From the NCBI RefSeq assembly GCF_002836205.1, contig NZ_PJBE01000013.1:620001-684000 (forward strand): a stretch of DNA of 64,000 nt. Reading direction: 5' to 3'. Shown in pieces: positions 35,289 to 45,172 of this stretch (position 1 is its first letter; each line of letters begins with the position of its first letter). The position numbers were made by a program, and so were the translations under genes. This DNA is from Shewanella sp. Choline-02u-19. Lineage in GTDB: Bacteria > Pseudomonadota > Gammaproteobacteria > Enterobacterales > Shewanellaceae. Under the pieces are notes generated by a model. It was not told where the DNA came from and did not search any database. It saw only the letters and a program-made list of their open reading frames with translations.

Positions 35289-36818
35289 ATGGTTGATCAC
35301 GATTGTACGATCGCAAGTGAAATTTGCCGAAAAGCTAGGCTGGCACGAGATGCTAGGTTTGATGGGCAATTTTTTACAGGGGTACTTACCACCGGTATTT
35401 ATTGCCGCAGCATTTGCCCCGCGGTGAGTCCCAAAGAGGAAAATGTCCGTTATTTTGATTCCCCTTTAAAGGCGGCAAATGTCGGTCTTAGGCCTTGCTT
35501 ACGCTGTCGTCCCGATAGTGCTCCTGGTTCATTTGCTTGGAAAGGTGTAGCAACTACATTGGAGAGGGCTATCTCTCTAATTGATGTGGGCGTGCTTACC
35601 GGAGCTGATGCCATCAGTATTGAGCAACTGTCAGAACGTTTGGGGGTAAGTAGTCGCTATCTGCGTAAGCTCTTTACTGAAGGGGTTGGCACTTCAATCA
35701 AACAATATGCACAGTATAGACAGTTGATGTTTGCTAAACAGCTATTGCATCAAACAGAGTTAAGTATTACTCAAATTGGGCTTGCTGCGGGTTTTAACAG
35801 TATCCGCCGCTTTAACGAGGTGTTTAAACAAACATTGAAATTAACGCCTTCAACCTTTAGAAAACAGGTCATATCTGCAAATATCAAACTAACCAAAAAC
35901 AGTCACTCAAAAATTAATGAGGTTGATGTCCCTTCTGTAGAACCAATAAAATTGAGTGTCGAACTGTATTATCGTCCACCATTTGCATGGCAGCAACAGC
36001 ATGATTTTTATCAGGTTAGGGCTGTCAGTAATATGGAGTGGCTAGAGGGGGACAATAATTATGGTCGCAGTTTTACGACGAATGGGGTGAGTGGTTACTT
36101 CGACGCTAATCATAATAATGCCCGTAATAGTTTTAACGTCGATATTGTATTAGATAATGAACAAGGTCTTTCAGAGCTTAGCGCTATCATCGCAAATATT
36201 AAAAGGGTGTTAGATCTTGATGCCAATATGCAAGCTATAGAGCAAGTGTTGCACTTGCTCGCGCCATTGCAGCAAAAGATTATCCCAGGATTGAGGTTAC
36301 CCGGCACTTGGTCAACCTTCGAGGCTGGGTGTCGAGCGGTACTTGGACAGCAGGTTAGTATCATTCAAGCGTCAAAGTTATTGAATCAGTTAGTACTTTC
36401 CTACGGCGAACGGCGTATTATTAGCGATAAGGACGTCGTTTTGTTTCCTACTGCAGAGACGGTAGCGAACGCGAGTTTAGATGAACTTAAGATGCCGGGT
36501 ACTAGGAAATTAGCGCTTAATGCATTAGGCGAGTTTGTAACACAAAACCCCGCTGCAGATATCAATGATTGGCTATCAATTAAAGGCATTGGCCCGTGGA
36601 CCGTCGCTTATGCACATATGCGTGGGGCGAGTAGCCCTGACGTATTATTGTGTGGAGATTTGGTCGTTAAAAAGCGCGTGTTAACTCTTTATCAGCAACA
36701 CAACGAAGTGCTGGAGTCGGCACCTGCAATAGATTACAGCGCTCTGACAAAAGAGATCGCCAGTACCGTGAGCCCGTGGGGAAGTTATTTAACCTTTCAG
36801 TTGTGGAATTTATCATGA
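35289..36818 (+). CDS. Ada-AlkA fusion: alkylation-damage activator and 3-methyladenine DNA glycosylase
   Basis: A 509-residue protein. Residues about 1-85 form an Ada zinc-binding domain with four cysteines (GIYCRSICPA and LRPCLRCRPD); the first is the methyl-phosphotriester acceptor. An AraC-type DNA-binding domain follows (LSERLGVSSRYLRKLF, AGFNSIRRFNEVF). The C-terminal half is AlkA: an AlkA N-domain, then HhH-GPD (GCRAVLGQQVS, SIKGIGPWTVAYAHMR, with the catalytic Asp in DVLLCGDLVV). It should sense methylated DNA and excise alkylated bases. The O6-methylguanine transferase part of Ada is absent here but encoded by the overlapping next gene. Confidence 0.9.
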   Translation: MVDHDCTIASEICRKARLARDARFDGQFFTGVLTTGIYCRSICPAVSPKEENVRYFDSPLKAANVGLRPCLRCRPDSAPGSFAWKGVATTLERAISLIDVGVLTGADAISIEQLSERLGVSSRYLRKLFTEGVGTSIKQYAQYRQLMFAKQLLHQTELSITQIGLAAGFNSIRRFNEVFKQTLKLTPSTFRKQVISANIKLTKNSHSKINEVDVPSVEPIKLSVELYYRPPFAWQQQHDFYQVRAVSNMEWLEGDNNYGRSFTTNGVSGYFDANHNNARNSFNVDIVLDNEQGLSELSAIIANIKRVLDLDANMQAIEQVLHLLAPLQQKIIPGLRLPGTWSTFEAGCRAVLGQQVSIIQASKLLNQLVLSYGERRIISDKDVVLFPTAETVANASLDELKMPGTRKLALNALGEFVTQNPAADINDWLSIKGIGPWTVAYAHMRGASSPDVLLCGDLVVKKRVLTLYQQHNEVLESAPAIDYSALTKEIASTVSPWGSYLTFQLWNLS

Positions 36819-37345
36819 AGCCGTTAATACCATTAGCAAAAATTAATTTTGATACTAGCGCGGGTATTATCTCAATCTGTGCCAACGCATCAGGGATCTC
36901 TCATCTAAATTTTGTTCCGCAATCAACAGACGATTGGCAGACAAGAGAGTTGAGCTTGGATGTCACAACAGACGTTGAATCATTAGCGCTCGCCACAATG
37001 CACTTAAACCAAGCAAAGAGTGAACTGCTCGAGTATTTTGCGGGTCAGCGGCAACAATTTAGTGTGGCCTTGGCGCCGAAGGGGACTGAATTTCAACAGC
37101 AAGTTTGGCAAGCGCTTGGTCAACTGGGTTTCGGTGAAACATGCAGTTATGCCGATATAGCGAGCCAAATAGGTCGACCCAAAGCGGTGAGAGCCGTCGG
37201 TACAGCCAATGGCGCAAATCCCATCGCCATCATTGTGCCTTGCCATAGAGTGATCGGGAAAAATGGCACGTTAACGGGGTATGCCTATGGTATTGCGCTT
37301 AAGCAAAAGCTGTTACAAATAGAAGGGATCAGTCTATTTAAGTAA
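36815..37345 (+). CDS. ogt: Methylated-DNA-protein-cysteine methyltransferase Ogt
   Basis: A 176-residue protein with the active-site motif IIVPCHRVIG, FQQQVWQALGQLGFGETCSYADIA, and the recognition-helix region GRPKAVRAVGTANGANP. It removes methyl groups from O6-methylguanine by irreversible transfer to its cysteine. Its ATG overlaps the stop of the Ada-AlkA gene (ATGA), so translation is probably coupled. An upstream in-frame codon at 36776 is inside the previous gene and unlikely to be used. Confidence 0.92.
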   Translation: MKPLIPLAKINFDTSAGIISICANASGISHLNFVPQSTDDWQTRELSLDVTTDVESLALATMHLNQAKSELLEYFAGQRQQFSVALAPKGTEFQQQVWQALGQLGFGETCSYADIASQIGRPKAVRAVGTANGANPIAIIVPCHRVIGKNGTLTGYAYGIALKQKLLQIEGISLFK

Positions 37346-37470
37346 TGTTTAGCGCTCATGTTGACTAAAACTCAGTGCTTGTTAAGGCTATTTAGCATCA
37401 AATAAAAGCTTTTGAAGCGATATTAGCGTAGAATAACGCCCTTATTTTTGATTAGGCAACGCCCGTAAAT

Positions 37471-38793
37471 ATGACTCAGCCAGACCTGACAACTAAAGCC
37501 ATTTCAACCTCTGTGGATAATGCCGCGAATCGCCGTTCTTTTGCGGAGTTAGGGTTGATCCCTGAACTGTTAGAAACGCTTAAAGCATTGGATTACCAGT
37601 CTCCAACCGCGATTCAGCAAAGCACTATTCCAGCCGTTATCGCGGGTCAAGATGTGTTAGGCGGCGCGATCACAGGCTCTGGGAAAACAGCGGCTTTTGC
37701 ATTGCCTATTATTCAGCTACTTGCTACATCATCAAAGCAAAGTAAGCAGAGTAATGTTGTTTCTAGTTTAGTGCTGGTGCCTACACGAGAATTAGCACAG
37801 CAAGTTGCTGACAGTTTTATGCGCTATGCACAGAGCATTAAGCCTAATCTAAAGGTGTTAGCGGTTTACGGTGGTGTTTCAACCAATACCCAAATGCAGA
37901 GCTTACGCGGTGGTGCAGATATTCTGGTGGCGACGCCAGGTCGACTACTCGACTTGATATCAAGCAATGCGGTTAAGCTAGACAAAGTGAGCACGCTCGT
38001 CCTCGATGAAGCGGATCGCATGTTGAGCTTAGGCTTCACTGAAGAGTTAACCGCGTTACTTGCGCTAATGCCTGCTAAAAAGCAAACATTACTGTTTTCA
38101 GCGACTTTTCCTGAAGAAGTGACTTTGCTGACCCAATCATTGCTTAATAATCCGGTTGAAGTTCAACTGCAAAGCCAAGAAGAAAACACCTTGGTGCAGC
38201 GTGTTATCACGGTTAACCGTAACCGTAAAACACCTTTGTTAGTGCAGCTTATTAAAGAGAATGATTGGCAACAAATTTTAATCTTTGCCAGTGCCAAATA
38301 TACCTGCGATCGTTTAGCACATAAGCTTGATAATGCAGGGATCAAGGCCGAGATCTTCCATAGTGATAAAGCCCAAGGCACAAGAACTCGGGTTCTCGAT
38401 GGTTTTAAACGAGGCGAGATCCAGGTGCTTATTGCTACTGATATTGCGGCGCGCGGTATTGATATTGAAAAACTGCCTATTGTCATTAACTATGAGCTAC
38501 CACGTAGCCCTGCTGATTACATGCACCGTATTGGTCGAAGTGGCCGTGCTGGCGAAGCGGGTATAGCACTATCGCTGATCTCTCACGATGAATACCAGCA
38601 TTTCGCAGTGATTGAGAAAAAGAACAAGTTAAAGCTTGAACGTGAACAACATCCAGGTTTTGAAGCCGATAAAGAGGCACCTGAAGATTGTCCATCACGG
38701 ATAGAAAAACCGATGGCAAAACCAGCGGGTAGCGGTAAGAAACATCGTAATAAGCTGCCGCAGGCAAACACAGACCTTTGGTCAAAAGAATAA
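37471..38793 (+). CDS. DEAD-box RNA helicase (RhlE/SrmB-like)
   Basis: A 440-residue helicase with all core motifs in order: Q motif (YQSPTAIQQ), motif I AITGSGKT, PTRELAQQ, GG, TPGRLLD, DEADRM, SAT, and HRIGRSGRAG. The C-terminus after residue 370 is short and basic (AGSGKKHRNK), as in RhlE-group proteins. It acts on structured RNA, most likely in ribosome assembly or RNA turnover. The exact paralogue is not certain. It lies 126 bp downstream of ogt with no clear terminator between. Confidence 0.88.
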   Translation: MTQPDLTTKAISTSVDNAANRRSFAELGLIPELLETLKALDYQSPTAIQQSTIPAVIAGQDVLGGAITGSGKTAAFALPIIQLLATSSKQSKQSNVVSSLVLVPTRELAQQVADSFMRYAQSIKPNLKVLAVYGGVSTNTQMQSLRGGADILVATPGRLLDLISSNAVKLDKVSTLVLDEADRMLSLGFTEELTALLALMPAKKQTLLFSATFPEEVTLLTQSLLNNPVEVQLQSQEENTLVQRVITVNRNRKTPLLVQLIKENDWQQILIFASAKYTCDRLAHKLDNAGIKAEIFHSDKAQGTRTRVLDGFKRGEIQVLIATDIAARGIDIEKLPIVINYELPRSPADYMHRIGRSGRAGEAGIALSLISHDEYQHFAVIEKKNKLKLEREQHPGFEADKEAPEDCPSRIEKPMAKPAGSGKKHRNKLPQANTDLWSKE

Positions 38794-38848
38794 GTCTCCA
38801 TTGTAAATTTTACTTCGTTTAACACTAATAATTTATCTAGGAAAAAGT

Positions 38849-39319
38849 ATGCAGCACCTATTTTGGTTAGTAGAAGGACAAATTGCAGGACGCAGTGGCC
38901 CCAATAAAGACGCATGGAATTTGTCTGAATTGAAAGAAGAGGGCATAGATGCCATTCTTTCCGTCAATAATGGCGAGTCGTGTGAAGATGCAGATTTTTC
39001 TTCTGTAGGCATTGAATACAAGTGCATTCCCTTTTCGCGCAATGCGCCGCCAGAAGCAGGGGATCTAGAGTTCTGTGTCGAACAAGTGCCAAAAGCACTG
39101 GCTTATATCAGAGAATGCGAAGCACAACATAAAACAGTGCTTATCCATTGCCGCTCTGGTAAAGATAGAACAGGCCTCATTATGGCTTACTATTTAATGG
39201 ATAACGGTGCAGCGCCATTGCATGCAGTGAGTCAGATAAGAGCCATACGCGACATTGCTTTTAGCGCTGATGGCTGGGATCAATTTGCATTTGATGTGCT
39301 TTATGCGTTACAAGAATAG
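38849..39319 (+). CDS. Dual-specificity protein phosphatase family protein
   Basis: A 156-residue cysteine phosphatase. The catalytic P-loop HCRSGKDRTG lies near residue 95 and a general-acid Asp is likely in the preceding loop. The N-terminal part (FWLVEGQIAGRSGPN, ILSVNNGESCEDADF) is typical of bacterial DSP/PTP-like proteins related to atypical phosphatases. Substrate unknown. It starts 56 bp after the helicase gene with AGGAAA upstream, so they may share a transcript. Confidence 0.83.
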   Translation: MQHLFWLVEGQIAGRSGPNKDAWNLSELKEEGIDAILSVNNGESCEDADFSSVGIEYKCIPFSRNAPPEAGDLEFCVEQVPKALAYIRECEAQHKTVLIHCRSGKDRTGLIMAYYLMDNGAAPLHAVSQIRAIRDIAFSADGWDQFAFDVLYALQE

Positions 39320-39346
39320 ATACTAGTTAACGACTGAAGTTATTTA

Positions 39347-40891
39347 ATGAAAGCAATCGGATTGCTTAAAAGCTTATCAATCAAATCAATGTTTATCTGG
39401 GCAGCCATAATATTACAGGTTGGCTGCCAGACTTCTCCTCAATACCCCGATAAAACATCTACATTCAAGCTTGCGACACAAACTCAATCGGTACTTTCCC
39501 AATATGTGGCAGCCGATCTTCAAGCTAATCCCGATTTAACGGGAGTAGTGCCATTAATCGACGGTGTAGATGCTTTCATCGCAAGGCTGGCATTGGTTAA
39601 TGCTGCGACGACAAGTATTGATCTGCAATACTATATTTATCGCGCTGATGAGTCCGGTAGGTTGCTGTTATGGCACCTAATGGATGCCGCTGAACGCGGA
39701 GTTAGAGTGAGAATACTGCTCGATGATATGGCGACTAAGGATGCTGACAACACGCTACTGTTATTAGCAATGCACAACAATATTGATGTTCGGTTATACA
39801 ATCCCTCATTTGAACGTCACTTTAGAAATCTCGCTTTTATCAGTAGCTTTTCTCGTTTAAACCATCGAATGCATAATAAGTCGCTAACTGTTGATAACAG
39901 CATTACCGTAGTGGGTGGCCGCAATATTGGCAATGAATATTTTTCTAACAACACGGATGTCGACTTTGGGGATTTTGACTTAATGGCCATTGGTGAGGTC
40001 GTCGATGACGTGTCGGACCAATTTGATTTGTATTGGAATGCACCTTTAACGGTTGAAATCAATGCGCTTGTTGAGGGTAAGGCGACTGAGCTGGAGTTAG
40101 CGCAAGCAATGGTCGTGGTTGATAGCGCTAAAGTGGAGTATCAAGATAATCCATACATGAAGCGTTTGTTAAGTAGCCAGTTAATACAGAAGATGGCTAA
40201 TCATTCATTACCTTGGTATTGGGGACAGGCTAAACTTATTTATGATCAACCTGATAAACAAAACCATCAATTAGACTCTGACAGTATTCTGGCCAATTTA
40301 GGTGCTTTTCTATCGCAAGCTAACCAAGAAGTTCTTATTGTATCACCGTACTTCGTGCCCACTAGAGCGGGCGCTAATAACTTAATTGCAGCGGTCGAAA
40401 AGGGCATTAAGGTTACCATACTAACCAACAGCCTAGCGGCAACGGATGTGTTGGCAGTACACGCTGGGTATCGGACTTACCGGCAGCGGTTATTAGAATC
40501 TGGGGTGAGAATATTTGAAGTTAAAGCCAACCTAGAGCTGAAACGAAGCAGTAGTTGGACTGGAAGCTCAAAGAGTAGTCTGCATGCTAAAACGTTTATT
40601 ATCGATAAACACTCTCTATTTGTTGGCTCTTTTAATTTTGACCCTCGCTCTGCATGGTTGAATACTGAAATGGGCCTCATTATTCGCAATCGTGAGCTGG
40701 CAAGTGAGGTGGTTAATGGCATAGGGGAAAGCTTAGCGGCAAATACTTATCGACTGTCAATTAGAGATGAAGAGATCGTCTGGCATGATGATTCGAAGCA
40801 GCGAGAAATATATACCGAACCCGATGCTGGCCTTTGGCGTAAGTTTTTAGTCGATTGCATCGCATTGCTACCCATTGAGTCACAGCTTTAA
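39347..40891 (+). CDS. Phospholipase D family protein, ClsC-like
   Basis: A 514-residue protein with two HKD motifs: HNKSLTVDNSITVVGGRN near residue 176 and HAKTFIIDKHSLFVGSFNFD near residue 410. The N-terminus has a hydrophobic segment ending in LQVGC, a likely lipoprotein signal with Cys near residue 27. The overall pattern matches E. coli ClsC (YmdC), which makes cardiolipin from phosphatidylglycerol and phosphatidylethanolamine. No ymdB homologue is adjacent, but the preceding phosphatase-like gene sits 27 bp upstream. Confidence 0.8.
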   Translation: MKAIGLLKSLSIKSMFIWAAIILQVGCQTSPQYPDKTSTFKLATQTQSVLSQYVAADLQANPDLTGVVPLIDGVDAFIARLALVNAATTSIDLQYYIYRADESGRLLLWHLMDAAERGVRVRILLDDMATKDADNTLLLLAMHNNIDVRLYNPSFERHFRNLAFISSFSRLNHRMHNKSLTVDNSITVVGGRNIGNEYFSNNTDVDFGDFDLMAIGEVVDDVSDQFDLYWNAPLTVEINALVEGKATELELAQAMVVVDSAKVEYQDNPYMKRLLSSQLIQKMANHSLPWYWGQAKLIYDQPDKQNHQLDSDSILANLGAFLSQANQEVLIVSPYFVPTRAGANNLIAAVEKGIKVTILTNSLAATDVLAVHAGYRTYRQRLLESGVRIFEVKANLELKRSSSWTGSSKSSLHAKTFIIDKHSLFVGSFNFDPRSAWLNTEMGLIIRNRELASEVVNGIGESLAANTYRLSIRDEEIVWHDDSKQREIYTEPDAGLWRKFLVDCIALLPIESQL

Positions 40892-40981
40892 TTGAGAGTT
40901 TAATATGATTGGGGTAAAGTTTACCCGAGGTAATCTGGGATCCGCCAGCAAGATGGGTTTATTAAAAGAGACGGCAGCATA

Positions 40982-41884
40982 ATGAAAAGTAAGGCAAAGC
41001 AAGCTCAAGGGTTATTATTGTTTCAGCTGTCATATACTCAGTTGTTTGCGCTGGGAACACTAAAGGTGCGTGAGTTGGTGCCTTATAGTCCATTGAGTGT
41101 CATACCTCACTCTCATCCCACTATTTTAGGTGCCGCAACAATACGTGGCACCACTATTCCTGTTGTTGATATGGCCGCTGCAGTGGGTTATCGGCCTATA
41201 TCGGAACAGGAGCGTAAAGATTGCTATATTATCATTACGGACTGCCAACGTATGGTGATCGGCTTCCTAGTGCGAGCTATCGATAAAATCATCGAATGTA
41301 ACTGGCGAGATATAGAAGCGCCTCCGAATAATTTAGGCAAAAATGCTTTTTTGACGGGGGTGACACGTATCGACGATAAGTTAGTGCAATTACTAGACGT
41401 AGAGCTATTACTGTCAAAAGTCTTTCCAGCAAGCCCTGAAACAACAAGAGCGATATTGACGGATGTACAGCGAGAGCGTCTCAAGCCCTTACACATTTTG
41501 CTTGTTGATGACTCGATGGTGGCACGTAAACAGTTGTCTGACGCACTTGATAGCATCAATATCCCTTATCAGGTTACCGCCGATGGCCAACATGCTCTTT
41601 CAATTATGAAGCAAGCTGAAAAAAGTGGTCAGGCGATTGATATTCTGGTTAGCGATATTGAAATGCCTGGCCTAGATGGTTATGAATTGGCATTTGAGGT
41701 TAAGAATAATCCGGCGATTGCCGATGCCTATATTATCTTACATACGTCGTTATCGAGTGAGATCAGTGTGAGTCAGGCTCATCAAGTGGGTGCTGATGAA
41801 GCGCTCACCAAATTCGATGCGCATGAGCTTATTGACGCGATGTTACGCGGCGCTAATAAAGTACAAGTCATCGCCAATGTTTAG
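40982..41884 (+). CDS. cheV: Chemotaxis coupling protein CheV
   Basis: A 300-residue protein with an N-terminal CheW-like domain (FALGTLKVRELVPY, GAATIRGTTIPVVDMA) and a C-terminal receiver (HILLVDDSMVARKQ, phosphoacceptor Asp in ILVSDIEMPGLDGYE, Lys in DEALTKFD). CheV couples receptors to CheA and may act as a phosphate sink. It stands alone; other che genes are not in the window. Confidence 0.92.
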   Translation: MKSKAKQAQGLLLFQLSYTQLFALGTLKVRELVPYSPLSVIPHSHPTILGAATIRGTTIPVVDMAAAVGYRPISEQERKDCYIIITDCQRMVIGFLVRAIDKIIECNWRDIEAPPNNLGKNAFLTGVTRIDDKLVQLLDVELLLSKVFPASPETTRAILTDVQRERLKPLHILLVDDSMVARKQLSDALDSINIPYQVTADGQHALSIMKQAEKSGQAIDILVSDIEMPGLDGYELAFEVKNNPAIADAYIILHTSLSSEISVSQAHQVGADEALTKFDAHELIDAMLRGANKVQVIANV

Positions 41885-42073
41885 TAGCTTGTTAGTAAGA
41901 TGCTATCTCTGAGTAATATCCAAGGCTAAATGTCTACCAAAGGTAGACAACTATGGTCACATCCGATACAAACAGTGTGGAAGGAAGATTAATTTTATTT
42001 AAGGCTTACCATTTTGCTGATAACCCTTAAATCAAATTGATACATACTAAAAATTATAATGATAGGTTAAGTA

Positions 42074-43294
42074 ATGAATCAAAAAACATCACTGTTTGCC
42101 AAGTTGGCAAACAGCAATCTTGTGCTACAAATTCTAGCCGGTATTATTGCCGGTGTCGTGCTCGCGACAGTATCAAAAAGTGGTGCAGAAAGTGTCGCTT
42201 TTCTTGGTGAACTTTTCGTAGGAGCGCTGAAGGCAATCGCGCCTATCCTAGTGTTCATTCTCGTTGCAGCTTCTATCGCGAATCAAAAAAAGAACGCCAA
42301 AACAAATATGCGTCCTATTGTGACGCTTTATCTGTTTGGTACCTTTTGTGCGGCGTTAACAGCGGTACTGATGAGCTTTGCATTCCCTACCACATTGGTA
42401 TTGGTTACCGGTGCTGAAGGTGCTACTCCACCAGAAGGGATCGGTGAAGTGATCAATACCTTGCTCTTCAAATTGGTCGATAACCCAGTTAACGCTCTAA
42501 TGACTGGTAACTATATTGGTATTCTTGCTTGGGGCGTCGGACTCGGTTTAGCCTTGCATCACGCGAGTGATTCCACCAAACAGGTCTTTGCCGATGTAAG
42601 CCATGGCGTTTCACAAATGGTACGCTTTATTATCCGCTTAGCGCCTATTGGTATATTCGGTTTGGTGTCAGCAACATTTGCAGCGACCGGCTTTGAAGCG
42701 ATCGCAGGTTATGCACAATTACTTGCAGTATTACTCGGCGCGATGGCAATCATGGCGTTAGTGGTTAACCCTGCTATTGTGTACTACAAGATCCGCCGTA
42801 ATCCATATCCGTTGGTATTCACTTGCTTGCGTGAAAGTGGTGTGACAGCGTTCTTTACTCGCTCAAGCGCTGCGAATATTCCCGTTAACATGGCGTTGTG
42901 TGACAAGCTTAAGCTACATGAGGATACCTACTCAGTATCAATTCCTTTAGGTGCGACGATTAACATGGGCGGTGCGGCGATAACGATTACGATCTTAACG
43001 CTTGCCGCTGTGCATACCATGGGTGTTCAAGTTGATATCTTAACCGCCATATTACTCAGCGTTGTTGCCGCGGTCTCTGCTTGTGGGGCATCTGGAGTCG
43101 CGGGTGGTTCATTGCTACTTATTCCACTGGCCTGTAGCTTATTTGGGATCTCCAATGACGTTGCTATGCAGGTCGTTGCCGTCGGCTTTATCATTGGTGT
43201 GATTCAAGATTCTGCTGAAACTGGTTTGAACAGCTCTACTGACGTTCTCTTTACTGCTGCCGCATGTGAAGCCGCGGAAAGACAGCAGGGCTAA
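42074..43294 (+). CDS. sstT: Serine/threonine:Na+ symporter SstT
   Basis: A 406-residue dicarboxylate/amino acid:cation symporter family protein with about nine membrane segments. It has the family re-entrant loop signatures (FFTRSSAANIPVNM, LGATINMGGAAITI, ACGASGVAGGSLLLIP). It imports serine and threonine with sodium. Length and sequence match E. coli SstT (414). ATG 42074 has AGG upstream. It ends at a strong terminator. Confidence 0.94.
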   Translation: MNQKTSLFAKLANSNLVLQILAGIIAGVVLATVSKSGAESVAFLGELFVGALKAIAPILVFILVAASIANQKKNAKTNMRPIVTLYLFGTFCAALTAVLMSFAFPTTLVLVTGAEGATPPEGIGEVINTLLFKLVDNPVNALMTGNYIGILAWGVGLGLALHHASDSTKQVFADVSHGVSQMVRFIIRLAPIGIFGLVSATFAATGFEAIAGYAQLLAVLLGAMAIMALVVNPAIVYYKIRRNPYPLVFTCLRESGVTAFFTRSSAANIPVNMALCDKLKLHEDTYSVSIPLGATINMGGAAITITILTLAAVHTMGVQVDILTAILLSVVAAVSACGASGVAGGSLLLIPLACSLFGISNDVAMQVVAVGFIIGVIQDSAETGLNSSTDVLFTAAACEAAERQQG

Positions 43295-43336
43295 TACGGT
43301 GAGTATTATGTCGCTGGGTTAAATCACAGTGTAAAG

Positions 43337-43369
43337 AAAGCCCCGCAACTTAGTTGACGGGGCTTTTTT
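43337..43369. terminator. Terminator after sstT
   Basis: A 9-bp GC-rich stem (43337-43345 with 43358-43366) has a 12-nt loop that can itself pair (CAACT/AGTTG), followed by a T tract. It may also serve the convergent GH109-type gene. Confidence 0.87.
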
Positions 43370-43419
43370 ATTAATCGAATAAGTTACTGAATAGCTTAAT
43401 AGACAGATTAGCGGAGAAA

Positions 43420-44787
43420 CTATGCGCCAATGATCCCCAATGGCTTACCCGTTTTCCAGCCACCACGAGTGAAATCTGGGAAGTTAACCGAGTTACTGCG
43501 GTTGTTGACTGATGCTTCACTGAGAACATTGACCACAGACCATGCTGCACCATCGTATACATCCTGATCGAGTGCTTCTCCGTTTCTGAGGCAATAAACC
43601 ATTCTCCAAAGCATTAAAAAGTCCATACCACCATGGCCGCCATTTTTTTCAGCCTCTTGGCCCATTCGCTGCCAAAGGGGGTGGTCGTATTTGTCATACC
43701 ACGGAGCCATGTCCCTATCCCATTGATGGAAGTTACCATTGCCATTTTTTTCAATCGCAATACGATTTGGGAATCCAGCGAACACACCGTTAGTACCTTG
43801 TATTAAATTATGACGACTGTAAGGCCTCGGGGTTGTCGTATCATGCTGTACCATAATGGTACGGCCTTTGGCAGTTTTAATGAGACTGGTGTTAATATCG
43901 CCGTTGATATAATTAAGTTGATTGCGTTCATGATCTTCAGGAAACTCTCGTTGAGCGTACAATGCTCGGCCTAACGCTGGAGAACTCATCGAGGTCAAGT
44001 AGTCGAAACGGTCACCGCGGTTAATGTTCATATACTGAGATACAGGGCCTAAGCCGTGGGTCGGATATAGGTTGCCATTTCTTTTGGTGTGCCAGTAGGT
44101 ACGCCATGAGCCTGTTTTTTGGTTTACCTCTTTCATTTGCCAGCGCAGTTCATGGATATAAGCTGCCTCACCATGCAGGAGCTCGCCAAATACTCCCTGA
44201 CGAACCATATTGAGCACCATTAACTCATCTCGACCGTAGTTTACATTTTCCATCATCATGCAGTTCTTCTGGGTCTTTTCTGCGGTGTTGACGATTTGCC
44301 AGCACTCTTCGACGGTAAGAGCGAGTGGTACTTCTACAAAGGCATGCTTCCCGCTTTCCATGGTATCGATAGCCATAGGGGCATGCCATTCCCATGGCGT
44401 AGAAATGATGACCATGTCGATATCTTTGCGGCTTAGTAGTTCTAGGTAAGCTCGCTCACTGCCGGTGTGGCGCGCTGGTGCCTTGAAGCCTTGCTGCTTT
44501 ACAAACTCGATGGACTTGTCTAATGCCAAAGGGTTGGTATCGCATATTGCTACTATTTCAACGCCTTCTAAGCGGCAAAAGTGTTGTACATGCCCTGAAC
44601 CGCGTTGCCCAACACCAATAAAACCAACTCTTACCGTTTCCATTTTTGGGACAACTAACCCCATAACACTGCTCCCTAGCGAGGGAGGCCGAGGAACTAA
44701 ATTTTCTGTTGCTGAAAAAGATGATGTCGCAAAGCTTGCTGCAGCAAGGCTCGCTGTTTTTAAAAAGTGTCTGCGATTAAGTTTCAT
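43420..44787 (-). CDS. GH109-type Gfo/Idh/MocA protein, Tat-secreted (probable alpha-N-acetylgalactosaminidase)
   Basis: A 455-residue protein with a twin-arginine signal (LNRRHFLKTASLAAAS). A Rossmann NAD-binding motif (VGFIGVGQRGSGH) near residue 55 follows, then STPWEWHAPMA, EVPLALTVEECW and the GH109-characteristic NINRGDRFDYLTSMSS and NGGHGGMDF. GH109 enzymes use tightly bound NAD to cleave alpha-GalNAc from blood-group-A-like glycans. Shewanella has characterised members, which supports the call. No lipoprotein cysteine is seen. It stands alone, with no GalNAc catabolic genes nearby. Confidence 0.83.
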   Translation of the reverse strand: MKLNRRHFLKTASLAAASFATSSFSATENLVPRPPSLGSSVMGLVVPKMETVRVGFIGVGQRGSGHVQHFCRLEGVEIVAICDTNPLALDKSIEFVKQQGFKAPARHTGSERAYLELLSRKDIDMVIISTPWEWHAPMAIDTMESGKHAFVEVPLALTVEECWQIVNTAEKTQKNCMMMENVNYGRDELMVLNMVRQGVFGELLHGEAAYIHELRWQMKEVNQKTGSWRTYWHTKRNGNLYPTHGLGPVSQYMNINRGDRFDYLTSMSSPALGRALYAQREFPEDHERNQLNYINGDINTSLIKTAKGRTIMVQHDTTTPRPYSRHNLIQGTNGVFAGFPNRIAIEKNGNGNFHQWDRDMAPWYDKYDHPLWQRMGQEAEKNGGHGGMDFLMLWRMVYCLRNGEALDQDVYDGAAWSVVNVLSEASVNNRSNSVNFPDFTRGGWKTGKPLGIIGA

Positions 44788-45172
44788 TATCGGTCCTATA
44801 GATGGGGCACAATAGCGTTAGCTGACTCGAAGTCCTATTTTAGCTTTTGTATTCCAACAAAGTTATATCAAACTTATTGCGTTGATGGCTAAAAAAAGTC
44901 GTTACGGTTTGTTGCACTTGCCTTTTTATTCAGGTTTACTAAAGTTATGCATATAAAGTGACTTATATCGCGTTTTTATTTTTAATGTGCGATACAATTT
45001 CATTGTAGAGGTAATGGGTATTTTTGTTGCAAACATTATTTCAATGACTGATTTTAATAACAATTATTTTACAAGTTAACCGTTTGGGGTAGTGAAGTCG
45101 ATGGCTGTTGTGAGTAATGGAACAAAAAAAGTTATTCAAATTGAGAATAGAACAAAACTCAAGGAGATAGAA
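44788..45172. other. Intergenic region, nothing recognised beyond promoters
   Basis: About 385 bp between divergent genes, AT-rich. No RNA gene, repeat or convincing operator was recognised. Confidence 0.5.

Noticed and set aside
38583..38915. Minus-strand open frame of 110 codons
   Set aside because: It is antisense to the end of the DEAD-box helicase and the phosphatase gene start, with no supporting motifs.
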